Source: Micromonospora sp. NBRC 110009 (lineage in GTDB: Bacteria; Actinomycetota; Actinomycetes; Mycobacteriales; Micromonosporaceae). From it: a DNA stretch of 64,000 bases. Within the stretch, counting starts at the first letter, position 1. The number at the start of each line of letters is the position of its first letter. The translations under genes were made by a program, and so were the position numbers. This document shows positions 9,106 through 16,916 of this stretch, piece by piece. Location of the stretch: contig NZ_CP130427.1 in NCBI RefSeq assembly GCF_030518795.1, positions 5,766,001 through 5,830,000 of the forward strand, given 5' to 3'. Below the pieces are notes generated by a model. The model did no database searches, was not told where the DNA came from, and saw only the letters and a program-made list of their open reading frames with translations.

Positions 9106-10971
9106 ATGTTCGACCAGTTCAAGGTGGTCACCGATCCGATCGGTGACTCCGTCGCGCTCTCGGCCATCTTCGCGGTCCTGCCCCTGCTCACCCTCTTCGT
9201 CCTGCTCGGCGTGCTGAGGATGAAGGCCTGGCTGGCCGGGCTGATCTCCCTCGCCGTCGCCCTCGTGGTGGCGGTCGCCGTCTACGCCATGCCGGTCGGG
9301 CAGGCGGTCCTCTCCGCCACCGAGGGCGCCGCGTTCGGCTTCTTCCCGATCCTCTGGATCGTCATCAACGCGATCTGGGTCTACAACCTGACCGTCGAGA
9401 GCGGACACTTCGACGTGCTGCGCCGCTCCTTCGAGCGGGTCAGCCCGGACATGCGGATCCAGGCCATCATCATCGCGTTCTGCTTCGGCGCGCTGCTGGA
9501 GGCCCTCGCCGGCTTCGGCACCCCGGTGGCGATCACCGTGGTGATGCTGATGGCGCTGGGCTTCCGGCCGATCCACGCGGCGTCGGTGGCGCTGCTGGCC
9601 AACACCGCCCCGGTGGCGTTCGGCGCCCTCGCCACCCCGATCGTCACGCTGGCCAGCGTCACCAGCGGCGCCAACGACGACGCCGGGCTCACCGTGGACA
9701 CCCTCGGCGCGATGGTCGGCCGGCAGACCCCCATCCTCGCGGTGGTCGTACCGCTGATGCTGGTCGCCCTGGTCGACGGGCGGCGCGGCATCCGGCAGAC
9801 CTGGCCGGCCGCGTTGGTCGCCGGGGTCAGCTTCGGCGCGGCGCAGTTCGTCGCGGCGAACTACATCTCGGTGCCGCTGACCGACATCGTGGCCGCCCTC
9901 GTCTCGGCCGCCGCCGTGGTGCTGCTGGTCCGGGTCTGGCGCCCGCAGACCCCGGCCGACCTGACCCCCGAGCCGGCCACCGTGCCGGCCGCGCGGGGGC
10001 CCGCCGCGGCCGAGCTGGCCGGGCCGGGCACCGTCCGCGCCGCCGCCGGCTCCCGCTCCGGTACGACCACCGCCGCGCCCGGGCTGGGCGGCTCGGGCGG
10101 CGAGACCGCGCCGGGCGATCCCCGGATCGACGAGACGGCCCCGGTCGGCCGGCACCGCTCCGACCTCGACCCGGAACCCCGCCCCGGCGACCAGGTCCGG
10201 GCCGCCGGCCCCCGGCTCGCCGACACCCCCGCCGAGGTGTTCCGGGCGTACGCGCCGTACCTGATCATCATCGTGATCTTCTCGATCGCGAACCTGGGCG
10301 CCGTGAAGGACGCCCTGGCGAAGGAGCCGTGGACGGTCAAGTTCGGCTGGCCCGGGCTGGACATCCTGGGCGGCAACGGCAAGCCGCTCTCCTCGACCAC
10401 GTTCACCCTGAACTGGCTGCCCGCCGCCGGCACCCTGATGATCCTGGCCGGCATCCTCACGGCCCTGCTGCTCCGGCTCTCCGCGGGCCGGGCGTTGCGC
10501 GCGTACGGGCGCACCTACGTCGAGCTGCGCTACGCCATCGTCACCGTGATGGCGGTGCTCGCCCTGGCGTACGTGATGAACCAGTCCGGGCAGACCAACA
10601 CCCTCGGCGCGTTCCTCGCCGCCGCCGGCGGGGCGTTCGTCTTCCTCTCCGCGATCCTCGGCTGGATCGGCGTCGCGGTGACCGGCTCGGACACCTCGGC
10701 GAACGCGCTCTTCGGCGCGCTGCAGGTGCAGACCGCGGCCCGGGCCGGCCTCGACCCGGTGCTGCTGGCCGCCGCCAACTCCTCCGGCGGCGTGCTCGGC
10801 AAGATGATCAGCCCGCAGAACCTGGCGATCGCCGCCGCGGCGGTCGGCATGGCCGGCCGGGAGGGCGAGATCTTCCGCAAGGTGTTCGGCTGGAGCCTGG
10901 TGCTGCTGCTGTTCATGTGCGTGCTGGTCGCGTTGCAGGGCTCGCCGGTGCTCGACTGGATGGTGCCCTGA
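9106..10971 (+). CDS. lctP: LctP-family lactate/glycolate permease
   Basis: A 621-residue polytopic membrane protein of the L-lactate permease (LctP/GlcA) family, which imports lactate and glycolate, probably with protons. Family stretches include LLEALAGFGTPVAITVVML (about 138-156) and, near the C-terminus, AAANSSGGVLGKMISPQNLAIA. Between the two halves is a hydrophilic Pro/Ala/Gly-rich linker of roughly 95 residues (about 282-375), which makes the protein longer than the usual 530-560. A GAGGTG site precedes the ATG. Its place after glcDEF points to glycolate as a substrate. Confidence 0.9.
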   Translation: MFDQFKVVTDPIGDSVALSAIFAVLPLLTLFVLLGVLRMKAWLAGLISLAVALVVAVAVYAMPVGQAVLSATEGAAFGFFPILWIVINAIWVYNLTVESGHFDVLRRSFERVSPDMRIQAIIIAFCFGALLEALAGFGTPVAITVVMLMALGFRPIHAASVALLANTAPVAFGALATPIVTLASVTSGANDDAGLTVDTLGAMVGRQTPILAVVVPLMLVALVDGRRGIRQTWPAALVAGVSFGAAQFVAANYISVPLTDIVAALVSAAAVVLLVRVWRPQTPADLTPEPATVPAARGPAAAELAGPGTVRAAAGSRSGTTTAAPGLGGSGGETAPGDPRIDETAPVGRHRSDLDPEPRPGDQVRAAGPRLADTPAEVFRAYAPYLIIIVIFSIANLGAVKDALAKEPWTVKFGWPGLDILGGNGKPLSSTTFTLNWLPAAGTLMILAGILTALLLRLSAGRALRAYGRTYVELRYAIVTVMAVLALAYVMNQSGQTNTLGAFLAAAGGAFVFLSAILGWIGVAVTGSDTSANALFGALQVQTAARAGLDPVLLAAANSSGGVLGKMISPQNLAIAAAAVGMAGREGEIFRKVFGWSLVLLLFMCVLVALQGSPVLDWMVP

Positions 10972-10977
10972 TCCGCC

Positions 10978-11009
10978 CGCCCCGGGCGCCCAGGCGGGCG
11001 CCCGGGGCG
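10978..11009. terminator. strong hairpin ending the glycolate operon
   Basis: A perfect 14-bp inverted repeat (CGCCCCGGGCGCCC, loop AGGC, then its complement) starts 7 bp after the permease stop. There is no T-tract, as is usual for actinobacterial GC-rich terminators. It probably ends the aceB-glcDEF-lctP transcript. Confidence 0.8.
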
Positions 11010-11072
11010 GTCACCGCAGGTGGGGACCAATGGCCCTGACCACCGGGCCGCCCGGCGCGGCACGGTGGGCGG

Positions 11073-11261
11073 GTGAGCAGCACGACGAGGGCGGCCCGAC
11101 CGGTGCCGGCCTGCCCGATCCGCCCCGGGGAACCGTGCACCCTGTGCCAGGTCGACGTCACCGGGCCGCAGGACTGCGGCCTGGTCTGGCTGGTGATGGG
11201 GGACGATGAGCTGCGCGCGGGGGTGCACCGCAGCCGGCTCGCTGCCCCCGGCCGGCGGTGA
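11073..11261 (+). CDS. small Cys-containing conserved protein (DUF6767-like)
   Basis: A 62-residue cytoplasmic protein with the compact signature CPIRPGEPCTLC followed by TGPQDCGLVWLVMGDDELR. I recall this arrangement of four Cys and the GLVxLVMxDxELR helix from a widespread small actinobacterial family (DUF6767), which often sits near carbon-source oxidation genes. The Cys pattern CxCx7CxxC-like could bind a metal, but no function is known. The start is GTG 11073; there is no strong ribosome site. Its stop overlaps the next small reading frame (GTGA). Confidence 0.7.
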   Translation: MSSTTRAARPVPACPIRPGEPCTLCQVDVTGPQDCGLVWLVMGDDELRAGVHRSRLAAPGRR

Positions 11262-11530
11262 GCGTCAGCACCGCCACCTCCCGCGCGGTGCTCGCCGTCA
11301 CCGTCGCCACCCTGCTGGCCGGCCTGGCGGCCCGGGGGCTGCTGGAACGCTTCACCGGACGGTTGCCGGCCCACGGCCAGCCACCTCTGCTGTTCGCCGC
11401 CTGTGGGGCTGATGTCGCAAACGAATCGGCGCCACCGCCGGCTGGTTGCGGCGCCCCGGTTCGTCCCCCTCCGGGCGGCGCCGGACCGACGGCGGCGACA
11501 TCGCCAACGATTCAACTCCACAGGCGTTGA
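11258..11530 (+). CDS. possible small membrane protein, C-terminus run into a repeat
   Basis: A 90-residue frame that starts at GTG 11258, overlapping the stop of the preceding small gene. Residues about 8-30 form one Ala/Leu/Val-rich membrane helix ending GLLERF. After about residue 47 the sequence becomes Pro/Ala/Gly-rich and lies within the inverted-repeat element at 11399-11525. The N-terminal half could be a real coupled membrane peptide; the rest looks non-native. I do not recognise a family. Confidence 0.35.
   Translation: MSVSTATSRAVLAVTVATLLAGLAARGLLERFTGRLPAHGQPPLLFAACGADVANESAPPPAGCGAPVRPPPGGAGPTAATSPTIQLHRR
11399..11525. repeat. 127-bp segment bounded by imperfect inverted repeats (MITE-like or structured RNA)
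   Basis: GCCTGTGGGGCTGA at 11399-11412 is the near-complement of TCAACTCCACAGGC at 11512-11525 (12 of 14 positions). Between them, GATGTCGC (11411-11418) and GCGACATC (11495-11502) form a further inverted pair, and GC-rich arms fold around the centre. It could be a small non-autonomous element or a 3' structured region. It faces the 3' end of the ArsR-SRPBCC gene. Confidence 0.35.
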
Positions 11531-11591
11531 GCACCCTCGTCGCCTCCCCCGGCGGCCGGAGCCGGACGGTCCGGCCGGGCGTGTGGCCTGG

Positions 11592-12416
11592 TCAGCCGGC
11601 CGGGATCGGCTCCGGCAGCGGCTGGCCCGTCTCCAGCAGGCTCTTCAGGCTGGCCAGCAGCTCCGGCCAGCCGCCGCTGCCGTCGAGCTGGCCGCTGATC
11701 GCCCGGTGCATCTCGCTGTCGGGGGAGAAGTCGTCGTGGGTAACGGTCAGCCGGACCGTGTCGCCGTGCGGCACGAGGTCGAAGGTCACCTTCGACCGCC
11801 GCTCCCCGAGCCGCGCGGCCAGTTCCTCCTCCGACCAGCCGAAGTGGGCCGCGTGCTCGGGTTGGAAGCCGTGCCAGCTGTAGGAGAGGCGACGGTACGG
11901 CTCGGCCGCCAGCACCCGCTGACCGAGGTCCTTCGGCTGTGCGTCCGGGGAGTCCTGCCAGAGCAGGGGCGAACCGGGCCGCCAGTCGGAGACCAGGGTG
12001 ACGCCGCCCCAGTAGCGGCGGGTGAACTCCGGCTCGGTCAGCGCCCGCCAGAGCTTCTCGGGGCTGGTCCGGATGTAGGTGGTGTAGACGAACGTGGGGT
12101 TCTCCATGGGCTCCCGCTCCAATGCTGTCTGCAGGTCGGCGAGGGCACGCGCCCGTTCCCGGTGGTAGCGGCCGATCCAGCGGTCGGCGACGGCGTTGAT
12201 CGGGGCCGCGTTGAGGTGGTGCAGCTTCTCCCGGCCCCGTCGCGTGGTGGTGACCAGCCCGGCCGCCTCCAGCACCGCGAGGTGCTTGCTCACCGACTGC
12301 CGGGTCATGTCGAGCCCGGCGCAGAGTTCACGCAGGCTCTGTCCGTTGCGGGCGTTCAGGCTGTCGAGCAGCCGCCGCCGGCTGGCGTCGGCCAGCGCCC
12401 GGAACACCTCGTCCAC
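11592..12416 (-). CDS. ArsR-type winged-helix regulator fused to SRPBCC (AHSA1) domain
   Basis: A 274-residue fusion. The N-terminal about 85 residues are an ArsR-type winged helix (VFRALADASRRRLLDSL, then the recognition helix region TRQSVSKHLAVLEAAGLV). Residues about 105-265 form an AHSA1/SRPBCC hydrophobic-ligand fold (YIRTSPEKLWRALTEPEFTRRYWGG). ArsR genes are often next to separate SRPBCC genes; here they are one polypeptide, suggesting a sensor that binds a hydrophobic ligand and releases DNA. GTG 12416 is chosen since the winged helix begins there; the frame continues to 12485, across the operator-like palindromes. Two palindromes lie just upstream. Confidence 0.85.
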   Translation of the reverse strand: MDEVFRALADASRRRLLDSLNARNGQSLRELCAGLDMTRQSVSKHLAVLEAAGLVTTTRRGREKLHHLNAAPINAVADRWIGRYHRERARALADLQTALEREPMENPTFVYTTYIRTSPEKLWRALTEPEFTRRYWGGVTLVSDWRPGSPLLWQDSPDAQPKDLGQRVLAAEPYRRLSYSWHGFQPEHAAHFGWSEEELAARLGERRSKVTFDLVPHGDTVRLTVTHDDFSPDSEMHRAISGQLDGSGGWPELLASLKSLLETGQPLPEPIPAG

Positions 12417-12434
12417 CTGATGCCCTCTCGAAAA

Positions 12435-12454
12435 AGGCAACCCGATGGTTGCCT
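12435..12454. promoter_or_regulatory. palindromic operator 1 of the ArsR-SRPBCC gene
   Basis: AGGCAACC and GGTTGCCT are perfect inverted arms separated by CGAT, starting 18 bp upstream of the GTG start. The position and symmetry suit an autoregulatory winged-helix dimer. Operator role is inferred. Confidence 0.7.
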
Positions 12455-12467
12455 GTCCCGACAATAG

Positions 12468-12483
12468 GCAGCCGGGAGGCTGC
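12468..12483. promoter_or_regulatory. palindromic operator 2 of the ArsR-SRPBCC gene
   Basis: GCAGCC and GGCTGC are perfect inverted arms separated by GGGA. This matches operator 1 with one base change per arm (consensus GGCARCC-N4-GGYTGCC). The centres of the two sites are 31 bp apart, about three helical turns, so both would lie on the same DNA face. Confidence 0.65.
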
Positions 12484-12611
12484 ATGTCCAGTCCCGGGCG
12501 GGCGGAGGATGGTTGAGCTAGCCTCCTAGGACGCCGTAGGGGTAGTGACGGCCGCGCCCCGGATGGGCGGAGATTGAGGAGGATGCCTCCGCGCGTTCCG
12601 ACGAAGACCGC

Positions 12612-13481
12612 CTAGGGGAGCAGGCCCGCGCGGCGGGCCGCCACCACGACCTCCAGCCGGGTGTGCGCGCCGAGCTTGCGCATCGCCGAACGCAGGTAGC
12701 TCTTCACCGTCTCCGGGCGCAGCCCGAGCTGCCCGGCCACGTCGGCGTTGGTGCAGCCCAGCGCGACGCAGGCCAGCACGTCGGTCTCCCGCGGCGACAG
12801 GACCCCGGCCGAGGCCGGCCGGTCCGGCCGGGCGACGGCGCCGGCGAGCCGGTCGGCGACCGCGTCGAGGCGGTCGCGCAGCTCCGGGTCGTCGATCCGG
12901 CGCAGCAGCCCGCGCAGCTCGGCGTGCGCCTGCCGGACCTGCTCCCACTCCGGCCCGGCGGGCCGCCCCTGCGCGCGGTCCGGCGCGGCGCGCAGGGTGG
13001 TCAGCGCCGCCCGGGCGGCGTCCCGGTGGACGAGGCGGCGCTCCAGGTCCCGGGCCACGTCCGCCGCCGTCGCGACCAGGCGGTCGCCGAGGAGAAGCCG
13101 CTGGCGTACCGCGCCGTAGACGACCGCACGGACCTCCCGGTGCACCACCACCGGCACGGCGACCACCGAGCGCAGCCCCTCGGCGGAGACCGGGGCGTCG
13201 TACTCGTGGCTGATCGAGCGGGCCACCGGGTAGTCGTCGACGCGGAGCGGCAGGCCGAGCGCGAGGGCCTTGCCGCCGAGCCCGGCGCCGGCCTGGATCG
13301 CCAGCCCGCGCAGCGCGCCGGTGGTGGTGCCGGCCAGCTCGGTGATCGTCATCCGGGGCGGCCCGCCGGCCTGGACCAGGCCGCCGAAAGCGACCGGCAG
13401 GCCGGTGCCCCGGCGCAGGGTGAGCAGGGCGCGCCGGAGCTCGTCGGCGTCGTCACGCGGGTAGAGCGGCACCGTGCTCAC
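12612..13481 (-). CDS. LuxR-family regulator with GAF-like sensor domain
   Basis: A 289-residue regulator. The C-terminal about 63 residues are a LuxR/FixJ helix-turn-helix (LSPRETDVLACVALGCTNADVAGQLGLR then ETVKSYLRSAMRKLGAHTR). Residues about 30-150 resemble a GAF-type ligand domain (GLRSVVAVPVVVHREVRAVVYG). It is divergent from the first acyl-CoA synthetase (13603) and probably controls it and itself, perhaps sensing a fatty acid or acyl-CoA. GTG 13481 follows a purine-rich CAGGGGG. A perfect palindrome lies 11-30 bp upstream of the start. Confidence 0.85.
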   Translation of the reverse strand: MSTVPLYPRDDADELRRALLTLRRGTGLPVAFGGLVQAGGPPRMTITELAGTTTGALRGLAIQAGAGLGGKALALGLPLRVDDYPVARSISHEYDAPVSAEGLRSVVAVPVVVHREVRAVVYGAVRQRLLLGDRLVATAADVARDLERRLVHRDAARAALTTLRAAPDRAQGRPAGPEWEQVRQAHAELRGLLRRIDDPELRDRLDAVADRLAGAVARPDRPASAGVLSPRETDVLACVALGCTNADVAGQLGLRPETVKSYLRSAMRKLGAHTRLEVVVAARRAGLLP

Positions 13482-13491
13482 CCCCTGCCGG

Positions 13492-13511
13492 CCACCCCCG
13501 TCCGGGGGTGG
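13492..13511. promoter_or_regulatory. GC-rich palindrome upstream of the LuxR gene
   Basis: CCACCCCCG and CGGGGGTGG are perfect 9-bp arms separated by TC, placed between the divergent LuxR and acyl-CoA synthetase genes. It may be the LuxR operator, or a hairpin in the LuxR mRNA leader just ahead of the ribosome site. Confidence 0.55.
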
Positions 13512-13602
13512 TGAGACCTGCGTCACCCGATCGAGGATCAGCGTACTGCGCGCGGCTCCGTCCCCTGCTGGCCGCGCGCCCGGTGACAGGAAGGACACCC
13601 CC

Positions 13603-15294
13603 ATGGCCACCGCCGGCACCCAGGCCTTCCGCGAGGCGCGCGACTTCCTGCTCGCGCACCGCGAGGACCACGACACCGCGTACGAGAAGTTCCGCTGGCC
13701 GCGCCTCACCGAGTTCAACTGGGCGCTGGACTGGTTCGACGTGCTCGCCGAGGGCAATGACGACACCGCGCTCTGGATCGTCGAGGCGGACGGGGGCGAG
13801 GGGCGCTGGTCGTACGCGGAGCTGTCCCGCCGCTCGAACCGGGTGGCCAACTGGCTGCGCGCCCGGGGCGTACGGGCCGGGGACCGGCTGATCCTCATGC
13901 TCGGCAACCAGCTCGAACTCTGGGAGACGATCCTCGCCGCGATCAAGCTGCGCGCGGTGATCATCCCGGCGACGCCGCTGCTCGGCCCCGCGGACCTGGC
14001 CGACCGGCTGGCGCGGGGTGCGGCCCGGCACGTGGTGGTCGGGGCGGAGCACACCGGCAAGTTCGCCGAGGTGCCGGGCGACTACACCCGGATCGCCGTC
14101 GGTGACCCGGTCGACGGCTGGCACCCGTACGCCGACGCGTACGGCGCGAACGACGCGTTCGCCCCCGAGGGGCCGACCCGGGGCGACGACCCGCTGCTGC
14201 TCTATTTCACCTCCGGCACCACCGCCCGGCCGAAGCTGGTCGAGCACACGCACACCTCGTACCCGGTGGGGCACCTGTCCACCATGTACTGGATCGGGCT
14301 GCGCCCCGGCGACGTGCACCTGAACATCTCCTCGCCGGGTTGGGCGAAGCACGCCTGGAGCAGCGTCTTCGCGCCGTGGAACGCGGGCGCCACGGTCTTC
14401 GTCTACAACTACTCCCGCTTCGACCCTGCCGGGCTGATGGCCGCGATGGACCGCTGCGGGGTGACCAGCTTCTGCGCGCCGCCGACGGTGTGGCGGATGC
14501 TGATCCAGGCCGACCTGACCCAGCTGAAGCGCCCGCCGCGCAGCGTGGTGGGGGCGGGGGAGCCGCTGAACCCGGAGGTGATCGAGCAGGTCGAGGCGGC
14601 CTGGGGAGTGACCGTCCGGGACGGGTACGGGCAGACCGAGACGACCGCGCAGATCGGCAACCCACCCGGGGCGCCGGTGCAGCCCGGCTCGATGGGGCGC
14701 CCGCTGCCCGGCTACGTGGTGACGCTGGTCGACCCGGTGACCGGTGCGCCGGGCGACGACGGGGAGGTCTGCCTGGACCTGGCGCACCGGCCGGCGGCGC
14801 TGATGGTCGGCTACCACGGGGACGAGGAGCTGACCGGCAGCGCGATGCGGGACGGCTTCTACCACACCGGCGACATCGCCTCGCGGGACGAGGACGGCTA
14901 CCTGACGTACGTGGGGCGCACCGACGACGTGTTCAAGGCGTCGGACTACCGGATCTCGCCGTTCGAGTTGGAGAGCGTGCTGCTGGAGCACGAGGCGGTG
15001 GCGGAGGCGGCGGTGGTGCCGTCGCCGGACCCGGTGCGGTTGGCGGTGCCGAAGGCGTACGTGGTGCTGGCGCCGGGCTGGGCGGCCGAGCACGGGACCG
15101 CCGCCGCGATCTTCGCGCATTCGCGGGCGCGGTTGGCCCCGTACCTGCGGGTGCGGCGGTTGGAGTTCGCGGAGCTGCCGAAGACCATCTCCGGCAAGAT
15201 CCGCCGGACGGAGCTGCGCGCCGCCGAGCGGGACAAGCACGCCGGGGCGGAGAGCCGCCCGGCCGGCGAGTACCGCGAGGAGGACTTCCGATGA
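13603..15294 (+). CDS. AMP-binding acyl-CoA synthetase (medium-chain/acetyl-CoA synthetase-like)
   Basis: A 563-residue ANL-superfamily enzyme that activates a carboxylic acid as acyl-AMP and then acyl-CoA. The P-loop-like core motif YFTSGTTARPKLVEHTH lies at about 200-216, the YGQTET motif near 345, and the hinge/core TDDVFKASDYRISPFELE near 440. PKTISGKIRRTEL near the C-terminus holds the catalytic Lys. The SDYRISPFE region resembles medium-chain acyl-CoA synthetases. ATG 13603 follows CAGGAAGGA. The stop overlaps the next synthetase gene (ATGA), so both are coupled. The acid substrate is unknown. Confidence 0.9.
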   Translation: MATAGTQAFREARDFLLAHREDHDTAYEKFRWPRLTEFNWALDWFDVLAEGNDDTALWIVEADGGEGRWSYAELSRRSNRVANWLRARGVRAGDRLILMLGNQLELWETILAAIKLRAVIIPATPLLGPADLADRLARGAARHVVVGAEHTGKFAEVPGDYTRIAVGDPVDGWHPYADAYGANDAFAPEGPTRGDDPLLLYFTSGTTARPKLVEHTHTSYPVGHLSTMYWIGLRPGDVHLNISSPGWAKHAWSSVFAPWNAGATVFVYNYSRFDPAGLMAAMDRCGVTSFCAPPTVWRMLIQADLTQLKRPPRSVVGAGEPLNPEVIEQVEAAWGVTVRDGYGQTETTAQIGNPPGAPVQPGSMGRPLPGYVVTLVDPVTGAPGDDGEVCLDLAHRPAALMVGYHGDEELTGSAMRDGFYHTGDIASRDEDGYLTYVGRTDDVFKASDYRISPFELESVLLEHEAVAEAAVVPSPDPVRLAVPKAYVVLAPGWAAEHGTAAAIFAHSRARLAPYLRVRRLEFAELPKTISGKIRRTELRAAERDKHAGAESRPAGEYREEDFR

Positions 15295-16901
15295 GCCTGC
15301 GTTCGTACGCCAGCGGGGTCTCCGACGCCCCGCTGCTGGGCGACACCATCGGCGCGAACCTGGCCCGCGCGGTCGAGGCGTACCCCGGTCGGGAGGCCCT
15401 GGTGGACTGCCCGAGCGGCCGGCGGTGGACGTACGCCGAATTCGGCGCCGCGGTGGCCGAGCTGGCCCGCGGCCTGTTGGCGGCGGGCGTGGCCAGGGGT
15501 GACCGGGTCGGCATCTGGGCGCCGAACTGTCCGGAGTGGGTGCTCGTGCAGTACGCGACGGCGAGCATCGGCGCGATCATGGTGAACATCAACCCGGCCT
15601 ACCGGCGGCACGAGCTGGAGTACGTGCTCAACCAGTCCGGGGTGAGCCTGCTGGTCTCCTCGCCCGGTTACAAGACCAGCGACTACCGGGGGATGGTGGA
15701 GCGGGTCCGGGACGACTGCCCGGCGCTGCGCAGCGTCGTGTACCTCGGGGAGTCGAGCTGGGACGACCTGGTGGCCGGCGGGGCGGCGGTGCCGGCCGCC
15801 CGGCTGGCGGCGCGGGCGGCGGAGCTGAGCTGCGACGACCCGATCAACATCCAGTACACCTCGGGCACGACGGGCTTCCCGAAGGGCGCGACGCTGTCGC
15901 ACCACAACATCCTCAACAACGGCTACTTCGTGGGTGAGCTGGTCCGTTACACGGAGCAGGACCGGATTTGCCTGCCGGTGCCGTTCTACCACTGCTTCGG
16001 CATGGTGATGGGCAACCTCGCGGCGACCAGCCACGGCGCCTGCATGATCATCCCGGCGCCGACCTTCGACCCGGCCGCGACGCTGCGTGCGGTCGCCGCC
16101 GAGCGGGCCACCTCGCTGTACGGGGTGCCCACCATGTTCATCGCCGAGCTGGGCCTGCCGGACTTCGCCGCCCATGACCTGTCCTCGCTGCGCACCGGGA
16201 TCATGGCCGGGTCGCCGTGCCCGGTGGAGGTGATGAAGCGGGTGATCGCCGAGATGCACATGGCCGAGGTGGCCATCTGCTACGGCATGACCGAGACGTC
16301 GCCGGTGTCCACCCAGACCCGGCACGACGACGACCTGGACCGGCGGACCGCGACGGTGGGGCGGGTGCTGCCGCACGTCGAGGTGAAGGTGGTGGATCCG
16401 GCGACCGGGGTGACCGTGCCGCGGGGCGAGCCGGGGGAGCTGTGCACCCGGGGCTACTCGGTGATGATCGGCTACTGGGAGGAGCCGGCGAAGACCGCCG
16501 AGGCGATCGACGCGGCGCGCTGGATGCACACCGGGGACCTGGCGGTGATGCGCGACGACGGCTACCTGACGATCGTGGGCCGGATCAAGGACATGATCAT
16601 CCGGGGTGGGGAGAACGTCTACCCGCGGGAGATCGAGGAGTTCCTGTACCGGCACCCGAAGATCTCCGACGTGCAGGTGGTCGGCGTCCCCGACGAGCGG
16701 TACGGCGAGGAGATCCTGGCCTGCGTGATCCTGCGTGACGGGTACGACACCCTGACCGTGGCGGAGGTGGCCGAGTTCTGCCGCGACCGGCTGGCGCACT
16801 ACAAGATTCCCCGGTACGTGCGGGTGCTGGACGCGTTCCCGATGACGGTCAGCGGCAAGGTCCGCAAGGTCGAGTTGCGCCGCGCCGGGGTCGCCGGGTG
16901 A
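15291..16901 (+). CDS. AMP-binding fatty-acid-CoA ligase (FadD-like)
   Basis: A 536-residue ANL enzyme with all core motifs: YTSGTTGFPKGATLSHHN (about 188-205), YGMTETSP (about 328-335), HTGDLAVM, GRIKDMIIRGGENVYPREIEE and the catalytic-Lys motif MTVSGKVRKVELR near the C-terminus. This matches the FadD-type broad-range acyl-CoA synthetase family of actinobacteria, which feeds acyl chains into beta-oxidation or lipid synthesis. The start overlaps the previous synthetase stop by four bases, and the pair would share the LuxR-facing promoter. It differs clearly from its neighbour, so it is not a recent tandem duplicate. Confidence 0.92.
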   Translation: MSLRSYASGVSDAPLLGDTIGANLARAVEAYPGREALVDCPSGRRWTYAEFGAAVAELARGLLAAGVARGDRVGIWAPNCPEWVLVQYATASIGAIMVNINPAYRRHELEYVLNQSGVSLLVSSPGYKTSDYRGMVERVRDDCPALRSVVYLGESSWDDLVAGGAAVPAARLAARAAELSCDDPINIQYTSGTTGFPKGATLSHHNILNNGYFVGELVRYTEQDRICLPVPFYHCFGMVMGNLAATSHGACMIIPAPTFDPAATLRAVAAERATSLYGVPTMFIAELGLPDFAAHDLSSLRTGIMAGSPCPVEVMKRVIAEMHMAEVAICYGMTETSPVSTQTRHDDDLDRRTATVGRVLPHVEVKVVDPATGVTVPRGEPGELCTRGYSVMIGYWEEPAKTAEAIDAARWMHTGDLAVMRDDGYLTIVGRIKDMIIRGGENVYPREIEEFLYRHPKISDVQVVGVPDERYGEEILACVILRDGYDTLTVAEVAEFCRDRLAHYKIPRYVRVLDAFPMTVSGKVRKVELRRAGVAG

Positions 16902-16916
16902 CCGGCGGGCCGCCGG

